A stretch of 64,000 nucleotides of DNA from Paradesertivirga superstes (GTDB lineage: Bacteria > Bacteroidota > Bacteroidia > Sphingobacteriales > Sphingobacteriaceae): contig NZ_JBBJCN010000002.1 of NCBI RefSeq assembly GCF_037622515.1, positions 434,001-498,000 of the forward strand. Direction: 5' to 3'. The position numbers and the translations under genes were made by a program. The notes below the pieces were generated by a model. The model made no database searches, was not told the DNA's origin, and saw only the letters and a list, made by a program, of their open reading frames with translations. Positions 1 to 8,576 of the stretch are shown here, piece after piece; the first letter of the stretch is position 1, and each line of letters begins with the position of its first letter.

Positions 1-1070
1 GAAGCAAAATAACATCCAAATAATCTGACTTTCCTTATCAAATCATCAACATGATTTAAGAAAAGGCTGTCGTGGCTTTCAACAAGAACAGTTTTGATAG
101 CTTCAAGATTTTCAAGAATTTCCTGTTGCAAGTCGCGGGGCTCTTTTACACGCATAAAACTATTCTGATAAAACAGCTGCTGTAAACGATCCATATATTT
201 TTCGACCCCACGGAAAGTTATACGACGCTTAAGGATCTTAAAATCGCGGTAATAACAACGGAAAAGTATTTCCCTTAATATCTCGGATACGTCTTTAGTA
301 CTTTTAGAGGTAACATTTGGATTGCCGTCTCTGTCTCCTCCTGGCCAAAAACCCAGCTCTATGAGTTGAGGATTAATAAAAGCCGGACCTTCAAACTCAT
401 TTTCTATTTGCTTTTGAAGATTAGATACTACATTATAAAACACATTTTCCAAGAACCATGCTAAACTTACAGCTTCATCCACCGGAGTAGGCTTGTTTTT
501 ATTAAAAAATGGCGTTTTTCCTAATTGCTGCAACAGCTCATGAATCGAACTTACATTATTTGCCTTTAACGCTTCTGTTAAATCGGTAATAATAGCTAAG
601 ACACTTCCAGGATAAAATTGTGTCGGATGGGCTGTTAATACTAATCTTAGTGAAAAATCCTGAAGCTTCTTCTGAATCTGGGCCTTCATCGATGGATTTG
701 AAGCAGCCTGATGTAACAACACAGGCAAGCTTCCGGCATCCTCGTTTTTGCTGGTTTTAGTAAATGCAGAATCTTCAATAGCATCAAAAAGCACAACCTG
801 TCTTTCTATATACTGTATAAACCTGAATAAAAGATCAAAGCGATCTTCTGCCTGAACATATTGTTCGTACTGACCAAAAAAGCTTTCTATTATATCTTCA
901 GGAGCTAAATGATTTTTAACTCCCCCTTCGCAATGCGAGGTGAAAAATGGCAATAATGTTCCTGTGTGTTTGATACGATAGAATGGTAAGGTCAAGAACA
1001 AACTGTTATAGAGTTCGAATCTTGTTACTACTTCACTCGTAAAAAGTGCTTCTTTCTGACTTAATTTCAT
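1..1070 (-). CDS. ppc: Phosphoenolpyruvate carboxylase, N-terminal part (cut by window edge)
   Basis: This enzyme carboxylates PEP to oxaloacetate to refill the TCA cycle. The reading frame is open to the window edge and gives about 356 N-terminal residues from an ATG at 1068-1070 (MKLSQKEALF). I translated the minus strand by hand and found the family motif LTAHPTQ at about residue 145 and the GFWPGGDRDGNP substrate/bicarbonate motif near residue 245. Both match Ppc rather than PEP carboxykinase. The C-terminal catalytic part lies outside the window. A well-formed promoter sits about 20-30 bp upstream of the start. No frame break was seen in the visible part. Confidence 0.93.
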   Translation of the reverse strand, partial: MKLSQKEALFTSEVVTRFELYNSLFLTLPFYRIKHTGTLLPFFTSHCEGGVKNHLAPEDIIESFFGQYEQYVQAEDRFDLLFRFIQYIERQVVLFDAIEDSAFTKTSKNEDAGSLPVLLHQAASNPSMKAQIQKKLQDFSLRLVLTAHPTQFYPGSVLAIITDLTEALKANNVSSIHELLQQLGKTPFFNKNKPTPVDEAVSLAWFLENVFYNVVSNLQKQIENEFEGPAFINPQLIELGFWPGGDRDGNPNVTSKSTKDVSEILREILFRCYYRDFKILKRRITFRGVEKYMDRLQQLFYQNSFMRVKEPRDLQQEILENLEAIKTVLVESHDSLFLNHVDDLIRKVRLFGCYFA

Positions 1071-1096
1071 GTTAATTGCTTACGGCATTCGGCAAA

Positions 1097-1126
1097 CAAA
1101 AATAGCAGGATAAAACCGTATGCAAA
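1097..1126 (-). promoter_or_regulatory. Bacteroidota-type promoter of ppc
   Basis: On the minus strand a TTTG element (1123-1126) is followed after 18 bp by TATTTTTG (1097-1104). This matches the Bacteroidota sigma consensus TTTG-N17-23-TAnnTTTG. Predicted transcription start is near 1091, giving a 5' leader of about 20 nt. Confidence 0.7.
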
Positions 1127-1127
1127 A

Positions 1128-1174
1128 TTTAGGACGATAAAAAGACATAATAATTATGATTTTATCGTCCTAAA
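1128..1174. terminator. Long inverted repeat between the SDR gene and the ppc promoter
   Basis: A perfect 15-bp inverted repeat (arms 1128-1142 and 1160-1174, core AGGACGATAAAA) lies downstream of the minus-strand SDR gene and directly abuts the -33 element of the ppc promoter. It most likely terminates SDR transcription. The U-tract in the minus direction is short (TTTT), so termination strength is uncertain. Confidence 0.6.
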
Positions 1175-1210
1175 TGAGTTTTTGAACTGAAAACTAACTT
1201 AGTTTAAGAT

Positions 1211-2074
1211 TTATCCGTTTATAATCTCCCCGCCATTGGGATGAAGAACCTGGCCTGTTATGTAACTTGAATCTTCTGAAGCGAGAAAAAGATAAGAAGG
1301 AGCGACCTCTTCCGGCTGTCCCGGCCTGCCTAAAGGCACATCACTTCCAAACTTTGCTACTTTATCTTCGGGAAATGAAGAAGGAATTAACGGCGTCCAA
1401 ATCGGTCCTGGTGCTACCCCATTGACACGTATACCTTTTTTCGCGAGATTTTGAGAAAGAGATCTTGTAAATGCAACAATTGCACCTTTGGTAGAAGCAT
1501 AATCTAACAAATGGCTGCTTCCGCGATATGCTGTTACAGATGTCGTATTAATTATAGAACTTCCTTTTTGTAAATACTTTAACGCTGCTTTTACCAAATA
1601 GAAATAGGCGAAAATATTAGTACGGAAAGTTTTTTCCAATTGCTCTGAAGTAATCTCTTCTATATTCTCCTGGGGATATTGGACAGCCGCATTATTAACT
1701 AAAATATCCAGGCGGCCAAATTTTTGGATCGTGTCTTCAACAATTTTTATACAATGCTGCTCCTCTCCGACATCGCCTGATATTAAAAGACATTGCTGCC
1801 CTTCTTCTTCTACTTCCTTTTTTGTTTCTTCAGCGTCCGTATGCTCATCAAGATAGGAAATTACAACGTTAGCACCTTCTCTTGCAAAAAGAACCGCTGC
1901 CGCACGTCCAATTCCACTGTCGCCACCCGTGATAATGGCAACTTTTCCTGCCAGTTTGGAAAACACATCCTCTCCTTCAAAAGCAGGCCTGGGTGTCATC
2001 TTAGACTCAATACCAGGCTGTTTCGCCTGATGCTGAGGCGGCTGTATGTTTTTTTCTTCATTGGATTCTTGCAT
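1211..2074 (-). CDS. SDR-family oxidoreductase (YhdG/YghA, general stress protein 39-like)
   Basis: This is an NAD(P)-dependent short-chain dehydrogenase of 287 residues. Visible motifs, in order, are the cofactor loop TGGDSGIGRA, NNAA, a catalytic Ser, and YASTKGA carrying the Tyr-x3-Lys pair. The C-terminus GGEIING is also typical. The N-terminal extension QPPQHQAKQPG before the Rossmann fold is typical of the stress-associated YhdG/YghA subgroup, usually labelled glucose 1-dehydrogenase-like. I chose the ATG at 2074 (MQESNEEK) because the longer frame begins with TTG and adds 13 residues that do not fit the family. Its true substrate cannot be read from sequence. Confidence 0.85.
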   Translation of the reverse strand: MQESNEEKNIQPPQHQAKQPGIESKMTPRPAFEGEDVFSKLAGKVAIITGGDSGIGRAAAVLFAREGANVVISYLDEHTDAEETKKEVEEEGQQCLLISGDVGEEQHCIKIVEDTIQKFGRLDILVNNAAVQYPQENIEEITSEQLEKTFRTNIFAYFYLVKAALKYLQKGSSIINTTSVTAYRGSSHLLDYASTKGAIVAFTRSLSQNLAKKGIRVNGVAPGPIWTPLIPSSFPEDKVAKFGSDVPLGRPGQPEEVAPSYLFLASEDSSYITGQVLHPNGGEIING

Positions 2075-2266
2075 AGCTGTAAGTTTAGATAGATGATAAA
2101 AGTTTAACACCAACCCACAGCTGTAGTTTTAAAAATTCGGATCGGTGAATAATCATATTCTTCATTTAAAGCTCGACACATAAGTTCGAATTCCGAAGAT
2201 CTGAGTCTTTTCCATTTCAAGCTTTTGACCTGCCTCAAACTCCCTCCCTTTTACTATACTTGTTCA

Positions 2267-2880
2267 ATGCTATTTGACGATCGTTTTAAGACAATTGCGG
2301 GGCCATCCGAAGGAATTTTCAGGGATAAGGGTAGTAAATTTCTGGCTTATGCCTATCCTGTTCGCACTGATGAAGAAGTAAAAGGTCATATATCCCTTTT
2401 AAAGGCGCATCATTCAAGGCCAGCCATCATTGCTGGGCGCTCCGGATAAGTCCGGACAGGGCTGTCTTCCGCATTAATGATGATGGAGAGCCGAACGGAA
2501 CCGCTGGAAGGCCAATATTAAACACTATATTATCTTATGATGTAACCAACATCCTGGTTGTTGTTGTCAGATATTTCGGCGGCACTCTATTAGGCGTACC
2601 GGGGTTAATAAATGCATATAAAACAGCCACAGCAGACGCATTAAAAAATGCTGAAATTATCGAATTAACTGTAAATGATGTTTATATGATCTCATTTGAC
2701 TATCTTCAAATGAATGATATTATGAAAATAATTAAGGATTATGGGCTGAAAATAATTCACCAGCATTTTGAAAATTCATGCCAGATAGAACTCGAAATCC
2801 CAAAGGCCCAAATAAATCCCATCGTATCAAAATTCGAAGCTATTAAACTGGTAACTCTTACATATCTCAGAACATTATGA
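2267..2880 (+). pseudogene. yigZ: YigZ/IMPACT-family protein, frameshifted
   Basis: The first frame encodes MLFDDRFKTIAGPSEGIFRD and stops at 2449. The second frame continues from about 2415 with ASHHCWALRISPDRAVFRI and INDDGEPNGTAGRPI, running to the stop at 2878-2880. Together these are a complete YigZ-like protein of about 204 residues with the N-terminal UPF0029 domain and its DDGEP..TAGRPI signature. Restoring one A in the short A run near 2415 (TCAAGG to TCAAAGG) rejoins the frames as HSKASHHCWA. The stop overlaps the next start (ATGA at 2877), so the pair was probably translationally coupled. The break is either a true mutation or a single-base sequencing error. Function of the family is unsettled; it is linked to translation regulation. 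Confidence 0.8.
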
Positions 2881-3743
2881 GCCCTATTTCTGAAACCGAT
2901 CTTATATTAAATCCTGATGGCAGTATTTACCATCTTAACCTTTTACCAGAAGATATCGCTGATACAATTATTACAGTTGGAGATCCAGACAGGGTAAGTG
3001 AAGTATCGATACATTTTGATTCGATCGAACTAAAGAAGGAGAAAAGAGAATTTATTACGCATACAGGTTATATAGGCTCTAACAGAATAACTGTTGTATC
3101 AACAGGAATTGGCACTGATAATATTGATATTGTTCTGAATGAATTAGATGCTCTGGCAAATATCGATTTTGACTCACGCATTGAGAAACAACAAAAAAAA
3201 TCGTTGAATATTATTCGTATCGGAACATCAGGATCATTACAGGAAAGCATTTCAGTCGACAGTATTCTGGTTTCTGAATACGCAATTGGGCTCGATAGCC
3301 TCATGCATTATTACAATCAATCTTTAAGTTTAGAAGAAGAACATTTTAAGCGGGCAATAGAAAATCATTTTCAGGGACTCGCCAACATATCCCCTTATGT
3401 AGCTAGTGGCGACAGTGATTTATTACTTAAAATCGGCAAAGATTTAAAACGTGGAATTACCATAACTGCGCCCGGCTTTTATGCGCCTCAAGGTCGAATG
3501 CTCCGGGCCCGAAGTTCAAATGATAATTTAATTAAAAGCTTTCAAAATTTTCAATACAACAGTCACAGAATTACAAATCTGGAAATGGAGACAGCCGGCT
3601 TATATGCCCTGGCAAATGTTCTGGGCCATAAGGTAATTTCTGTAAACGTTATAGTAGCCAACAGAATAAACCTGCAATTTAGTAAAGCACCTCAAAAAAC
3701 TGTACAGCAAGCAATTGAACATGTTTTTCAAAAATTATTTTAG
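2877..3743 (+). CDS. Nucleoside phosphorylase (uridine phosphorylase-like)
   Basis: This 288-residue protein belongs to the PNP/UDP family that cleaves nucleosides with phosphate to free base and ribose-1-phosphate. Evidence is the phosphate-binding start VGDPDRV near residue 35, the GTDNIDIVLNELDAL segment, RIGTSGSL, and the C-terminal EMETAGLYALA motif with the Glu-x-Glu that binds ribose. Gly-Thr-Ser-Gly in RIGTSGSL is the standard phosphate loop. The start overlaps the stop of the YigZ-like gene by four bases, suggesting one transcript. Substrate (uridine versus purine nucleoside) is inferred from general resemblance only. Confidence 0.85.
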   Translation: MSPISETDLILNPDGSIYHLNLLPEDIADTIITVGDPDRVSEVSIHFDSIELKKEKREFITHTGYIGSNRITVVSTGIGTDNIDIVLNELDALANIDFDSRIEKQQKKSLNIIRIGTSGSLQESISVDSILVSEYAIGLDSLMHYYNQSLSLEEEHFKRAIENHFQGLANISPYVASGDSDLLLKIGKDLKRGITITAPGFYAPQGRMLRARSSNDNLIKSFQNFQYNSHRITNLEMETAGLYALANVLGHKVISVNVIVANRINLQFSKAPQKTVQQAIEHVFQKLF

Positions 3744-3821
3744 TCTTAATTAAGTTTATTTTGTTTATTTTCATGTAGCATTTTTATGCACCTGATCAAA
3801 TCTAAACCTAATTACTTTATC

Positions 3822-4802
3822 ATGAAAAAATTTGGCAAAATCATCGTCTACATTGTCTTATCGCTGGCAATAATTGTCGGAGCTTTATTAAGTTATGTTA
3901 AATTCGCACTGCCTAATGTCGGAGAAGCTCCCGATTTAAAAGTTGAACTGAGTCCTCAAAGAATTGAACGAGGTAAATACCTTGCAATGCATGTTACAAT
4001 CTGTATTGACTGCCATTCTACACGCGACTGGAGTAAATTTTCAGGCCCCTTAGATCCAGATAAAATTGGTGTAGGAGGAGAAAAATTCGATGAAGCGGCT
4101 GGCCTCCCGGGGACTATTTACAGTGCAAACCTAACCCCTCACAACTTGAAATCCTGGACAGACGGAGAGATATTCAGAGCAATAACAACCGGAGTTAAAA
4201 AAGATGGTTCAGCTATTTTCCCCATCATGCCATATGATTCTTATGGAAAAATGGATAAGGAAGATATTTATTCCATTATTGCTTTCTTACGAACATTACC
4301 AGAAAAGAACACTTCTATTCCAGAAAGAGACCTTGATTTTCCCTTAAATTTTATAGTTAATACTATTCCTCAAAAAGCAAATTTCCAAACACTACCCCCT
4401 CCTTCAAAGGAATTGGAATATGGTGCTTACTTAGTTAATGCTGCCGCATGCATCCATTGTCATACAAATTTTATAGATGGAAAATCTGTCGAAGGCATGG
4501 AGTTTGCAGGAGGTCGCGAGTTCATGTTACCGGGGGGATCGGTATTTACCGCTAATATTACCCCGGATAAAGAGACAGGCATTGGCAATTGGACCAAGCA
4601 GCAATTCGTAGAAAAGTTTAAACTATTTGCTGATTCTGGCCATATCATGAGAACGGTTTCAGCAACCGACTTCCAAACTGTTATGCCATGGACCATGTAT
4701 GGTGGCATGAAAAGTCAGGATATTGAGGCTATATATTCATATCTCAGAACGGTGAAGCCTATTAAAAATCGGGTTACAAAATTTGTTCCTGCCAAAGGCT
4801 AA
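3822..4802 (+). CDS. Membrane-anchored diheme cytochrome c
   Basis: This protein of about 326 residues starts with MKKFGKIIVYIVLSLAIIVG, an uncleaved signal/anchor helix, so it should face the periplasm. Two CxxCH heme sites are present: CIDCH at residues 61-65 and CIHCH at 210-214. Each sits in a similar roughly 150-residue half with the repeated pattern SANLTP/TANITP..W..., so the protein is an internal duplication of a class I cytochrome c. It resembles c-type subunits that pass electrons from periplasmic dehydrogenases. An ATG at 3786 would add 12 residues in front of the helix; I prefer 3822. No oxidase or dehydrogenase gene is adjacent, so its partner is unknown. Confidence 0.85.
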   Translation: MKKFGKIIVYIVLSLAIIVGALLSYVKFALPNVGEAPDLKVELSPQRIERGKYLAMHVTICIDCHSTRDWSKFSGPLDPDKIGVGGEKFDEAAGLPGTIYSANLTPHNLKSWTDGEIFRAITTGVKKDGSAIFPIMPYDSYGKMDKEDIYSIIAFLRTLPEKNTSIPERDLDFPLNFIVNTIPQKANFQTLPPPSKELEYGAYLVNAAACIHCHTNFIDGKSVEGMEFAGGREFMLPGGSVFTANITPDKETGIGNWTKQQFVEKFKLFADSGHIMRTVSATDFQTVMPWTMYGGMKSQDIEAIYSYLRTVKPIKNRVTKFVPAKG

Positions 4803-4806
4803 AATA

Positions 4807-4848
4807 AAAAGGATAGACATCTGAGTCTTTTTTGATGTCTATCCTTTT
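4807..4848. terminator. Bidirectional terminator between cytochrome c and fad operon
   Basis: A perfect 15-bp stem (4807-4821 and 4834-4848, core AAAAGGATAGACATC) with a 12-nt loop lies between the convergent cytochrome gene and acyl-CoA synthetase gene. A/T tracts at both outer ends allow it to serve both strands. Confidence 0.85.
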
Positions 4849-4876
4849 ACCTTACAGGCTACTGCAGATTGTAGTG

Positions 4877-6688
4877 TTAAACCCGATTCTTTTCGAATTG
4901 ATGGTCTACATAGATTTCATCTATTTCATTTTTATACTTTTCCATTATAACCTTCCTTTTAATTGTTCCTTTGGGTGTTAATTCTCCATTATCGATAGAC
5001 CATTCATAAGGCAGGAGATAAAACTTTTTAACTTGTTCTACGTGACTGAATTCAGCATTATATTTATTAACAAGCGATTGATAAAAAGCAATTACTTTTT
5101 CTTCTTTTACAACCTGATCGTTGGACTCGTAAGGCACCTGGTTCCTGCTGCACCATTCCTTCAGATTTAAGAAAGAAGGAACCAGTAAAGCCGACGTGAA
5201 TTTTTTCTCGGGCCCTAGTACGATTATCTGTTCGATATATTTATTTTCCTTCATCTTATTTTCAATAGGTAAAGGAGCTACATACTTACCACCTGCGGTT
5301 TTAAAAATTTCTTTTTTACGATCAATGATCTTAAGAAACTTACCATCCACGATTTCGCCAATATCCCCCGTATGAAACCAGCCATCCGTCAGTACTTCTG
5401 AAGTTAAATCCGGCTGTTTGTAATATCCTTGCATAACGTTTGGCCCCTGACAAAGAACCTCTCCATCATTTGCAATCTCAACTTTTACATCGTCGATTAC
5501 CATACCCACTGTACCAAACATCCTTTCCTTTTTATCATAATGATTTACTGCGATAACAGGAGAAGTTTCAGTAAGTCCGTAACCTTCCATTATAACAATA
5601 TTAGCAGCAGTGAAAATTTTCTCAAGTCTAATCTGACAGGCAGCGCCTCCCAAAACAATAGCCTTTACATTCCCTCCGATTGCAGCCCTCCATTTGCTAA
5701 AAACAAGTTTATCAGCTACTCTCATCTGCATTCTATAAAATAAACTTCCTGATGAGTTAATTTCATATTGCTCAGCAAGATGAATAGCCCAATAAAAGAT
5801 CTTCCTTTTAACACCTTTCAACTTGTTACCTTCTGTTAAAATCCGCTCATAAACTTTTTCAAGTAAACGCGGCACAGATGCAAAAACATCAGGTCTAACT
5901 TCTTTTAGGTTAGCTCCAATCGTTTCCATGTTTTCTGCATAATAAATTGAAAACCCATTAAATAAATAGCAATAGGTTATCATTTTTTCGAAAATATGGT
6001 TTAGAGGTAAAAAGCTAAACGCTTTTTTCTCTGTTAATGGAATCTGAACCAGTACCTTATAACAGGCTTTTACATTACTTAGAATATTTTTATGAGTAAG
6101 CATTACTCCCTTAGGACGACCAGTAGTACCCGATGTATAGATAATAGTTGATACATCGTTTTCTTGTACCTTATTTGCTGTTTTTTCAAGTAAGCTCTGA
6201 TCTTCTGAGCTCAATGGCTGAAGTAAAGTTTTCCAACAAACTCCATCTTCAACATCATTATATGTAAAGATTTTTATAGATGCTGGCAGTTTATCCGCAA
6301 TCTTTTTTACATCGAGATAAAGCTCCTTACTTTCTACAAAAATCATTTTAACATTAGCCTCCTGAAGAATCATTTCCATTTCATGCATACCAATCGTGGG
6401 ATATAATGGAACTAAAATAGCGCCGGTTTGCTGAACGGCTAGATCAGTGATTACCCACTCAGGTCTGCCTGTGCTAATTAAACCTATTTTATCTCGTCCT
6501 TCAAGACTTCCATCATTTCCAGATACACCTAATTTAAGGAGGGATCCCGCCAACTCAGTGATCATCTGGTGCACCTCAGAAGTACTGTAACTATGCCAGT
6601 TTCCATTCATTTTAGCAGCTAACAGGTCGGGCCTTGGCGCACTCGCCTGAACTTGTATGCAGTCGAACAATCTGGTTACGGTTTCCAT
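4877..6688 (-). CDS. fadD: Long-chain acyl-CoA synthetase (FadD15-like)
   Basis: This 603-residue AMP-forming ligase activates free fatty acids with ATP and CoA. Diagnostic motifs are the P-loop YTSGTTGRPKGVMLTH near residue 185, GYGLTETSPV near 370, GWFHTGDIG near 440 and the DRKKEIFKTAGGKYV hinge. It is the last gene of a four-gene operon, 28 bp after fadE, so it supplies the acyl-CoA consumed by the genes upstream. A second, separately transcribed homologue lies at 41020-42927. Chain-length preference cannot be told from sequence. Confidence 0.92.
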   Translation of the reverse strand: METVTRLFDCIQVQASAPRPDLLAAKMNGNWHSYSTSEVHQMITELAGSLLKLGVSGNDGSLEGRDKIGLISTGRPEWVITDLAVQQTGAILVPLYPTIGMHEMEMILQEANVKMIFVESKELYLDVKKIADKLPASIKIFTYNDVEDGVCWKTLLQPLSSEDQSLLEKTANKVQENDVSTIIYTSGTTGRPKGVMLTHKNILSNVKACYKVLVQIPLTEKKAFSFLPLNHIFEKMITYCYLFNGFSIYYAENMETIGANLKEVRPDVFASVPRLLEKVYERILTEGNKLKGVKRKIFYWAIHLAEQYEINSSGSLFYRMQMRVADKLVFSKWRAAIGGNVKAIVLGGAACQIRLEKIFTAANIVIMEGYGLTETSPVIAVNHYDKKERMFGTVGMVIDDVKVEIANDGEVLCQGPNVMQGYYKQPDLTSEVLTDGWFHTGDIGEIVDGKFLKIIDRKKEIFKTAGGKYVAPLPIENKMKENKYIEQIIVLGPEKKFTSALLVPSFLNLKEWCSRNQVPYESNDQVVKEEKVIAFYQSLVNKYNAEFSHVEQVKKFYLLPYEWSIDNGELTPKGTIKRKVIMEKYKNEIDEIYVDHQFEKNRV

Positions 6689-6716
6689 ATCAAATTAAAT
6701 TAGGTGTATCTCATTC

Positions 6717-8507
6717 TCAAAAGCAATAGCTATTTTCTTCAATAATTTTTGCAGCTATCTTTCTTCTGCATGCTGTGGCATTCAAGTCATCTGCTTTAGT
6801 AAAGCGTTTTAATCCCATGAGCATTAACTTTTTTTCATCTCCTTCTGCAAAGGAGTTAAGTGCTTCTTTGCCTGCCTTATAAATACGATCCGCAGCATCG
6901 TTGATATAAACTTTCATAATTTCAACCTGCTCGGCTACGGTGTCCGTGTTTTTTTGACTCAGTTTCTCTACTCTTAATTGCAAAGATTCAGATATATAAA
7001 CCTCAATGGTCATATCAGCCAGATACATTAATATTTCCTGCTCTTCAGAAAGATTTTTATTTAGTTTTTGTACTGCGGCTCCGGCGACTAGTAATACAGC
7101 CTTTTTAAAATTCGCGACATACTTTTTTTCCTTTGTAAAGATGTCTTCTCCGGTTCCATTAAAATCAGGGATACTCAATAATTCAGAAGCAACTTTTTTT
7201 GCGGGTCCCATCAAATCGAGCTCACCCTTGAGCGCTCGTTTCAGCATCATATCTACTATCAATAGTCTGTTAATCTCATTAGTGCCTTCAAAAATCCGGT
7301 TTATGCGGGAGTCGCGATAGGCTCTTTCCATCGGGGCTTCAGTACTATATCCCATCCCCCCGTATATTTGAACACCCTCGTCTACTACATAATCCAATGT
7401 TTCTGACCCATGAACTTTAATGATAGCGGCCTCGATAGCAAACTGTTCCGTTCCACTTAATTTTGCCTCGGCAGCATCCATGCCGTTTTCAATTAAGTTT
7501 TGTATCGCATCCTCAATATTTTGACCTGTTCTGTACACTGCCGACTCTGTTGCATACGTGCGGATCGCTTGTTCTGCCAGTTTATACTCGATAGCACCGT
7601 ATTTTGCTATCGGTTTCCCAAATTGCTGACGTTCATTGGCAAATTTCACCGATTGTGTGATGACATTCTTTGCGGCCCCCAGTACGGCGGCTCCTAATTT
7701 GATCCGGCCTATATTTAAAATATTCAGGGCAATTTTAAAACCTTTACCCCGGTCTGAAAGTAAATTACCAGCAGGTATTTTACAATCATTAAAAAAAACC
7801 TGCCGGGTTGAGCTTCCCTTGATACCCATTTTATGTTCCTCCACATTCAAGGTAAAGCCTTCCGTTCCTTTTTCGACAATAAAAGCACTCAGATCTTTAT
7901 CATCGCCAATTTTCGCAAAAACCGTAAAAACATCGGCAATACCTGCATTGGTGATCCACATTTTCTGACCGTTAAGTATATAATGTTTGCCATCATCAGA
8001 TAATACGGCTCTCGTTTTTCCCGAATTTGCGTCCGATCCGGCGGAAGGTTCTGTGAGGCAGTATGCGCCCTTCCATTCTGCACTTGCCAGCTTAGGGATA
8101 TATTTATCCTTCTGTTCCTTATTTCCGTAATATAAAATTGGTAAAGTTGCGATACCTGTATGAGCAGAAAAAGCAACCGAAAAAGAAGCTCCTGCACCAG
8201 TTTTTTCACTAACTAACATAGAAGTATTAAAATCTTTGCCAAAGCCGCCATATTGTTCAGGGATTGAAATAGCACATAATCCTAATTTCCCTGCTTCATC
8301 TAAAAGCCTTGTCATAAGACCATCTTCCTGAGCATCAATTCGACTGATGACAGGAATAACATTCTGTTCTATAAAGCCCTGACAAGTCTGAGCAATCATT
8401 AATTGTTCATCCGTCCAGTGTTCTGGAATAAAAACATCTTCTGCCTTTGTTTCTCTTATTAGAAACTCGCCACCTTTTAATGGATTTAATTGAATGGAGA
8501 TACTCAT
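6717..8507 (-). CDS. fadE: Acyl-CoA dehydrogenase (FadE)
   Basis: This FAD enzyme of 596 residues makes the first oxidation of fatty acyl-CoA to trans-2-enoyl-CoA. Motifs seen are the FAD-binding CLTEPSAGSDANS and WITNAGIADVFTVFAK segments, then QIYGGMGYSTEAPMERAYRD with RINRIFEGTNEINRLL, where the EGTNEI Glu-containing loop is conserved. The length exceeds typical short acyl-CoA dehydrogenases by about 200 residues because of a C-terminal helical extension, as in Bacillus FadE. It lies 69 bp after fadA and 28 bp before the synthetase gene. Electrons presumably go to an electron-transfer flavoprotein encoded elsewhere. Confidence 0.92.
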   Translation of the reverse strand: MSISIQLNPLKGGEFLIRETKAEDVFIPEHWTDEQLMIAQTCQGFIEQNVIPVISRIDAQEDGLMTRLLDEAGKLGLCAISIPEQYGGFGKDFNTSMLVSEKTGAGASFSVAFSAHTGIATLPILYYGNKEQKDKYIPKLASAEWKGAYCLTEPSAGSDANSGKTRAVLSDDGKHYILNGQKMWITNAGIADVFTVFAKIGDDKDLSAFIVEKGTEGFTLNVEEHKMGIKGSSTRQVFFNDCKIPAGNLLSDRGKGFKIALNILNIGRIKLGAAVLGAAKNVITQSVKFANERQQFGKPIAKYGAIEYKLAEQAIRTYATESAVYRTGQNIEDAIQNLIENGMDAAEAKLSGTEQFAIEAAIIKVHGSETLDYVVDEGVQIYGGMGYSTEAPMERAYRDSRINRIFEGTNEINRLLIVDMMLKRALKGELDLMGPAKKVASELLSIPDFNGTGEDIFTKEKKYVANFKKAVLLVAGAAVQKLNKNLSEEQEILMYLADMTIEVYISESLQLRVEKLSQKNTDTVAEQVEIMKVYINDAADRIYKAGKEALNSFAEGDEKKLMLMGLKRFTKADDLNATACRRKIAAKIIEENSYCF

Positions 8508-8576
8508 ACTGTAGGTTTTATAAGGTTTATAAATTTGATGTCTCAGCTCTACTTCATAAGGTCGTTATTCGTTTAA

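Noticed and set aside
2160..2220. Possible tRNA near a GTTCGAATTCC segment
   Set aside because: Only the T-loop-like string was present; no acceptor stem, anticodon stem or D-arm could be folded.
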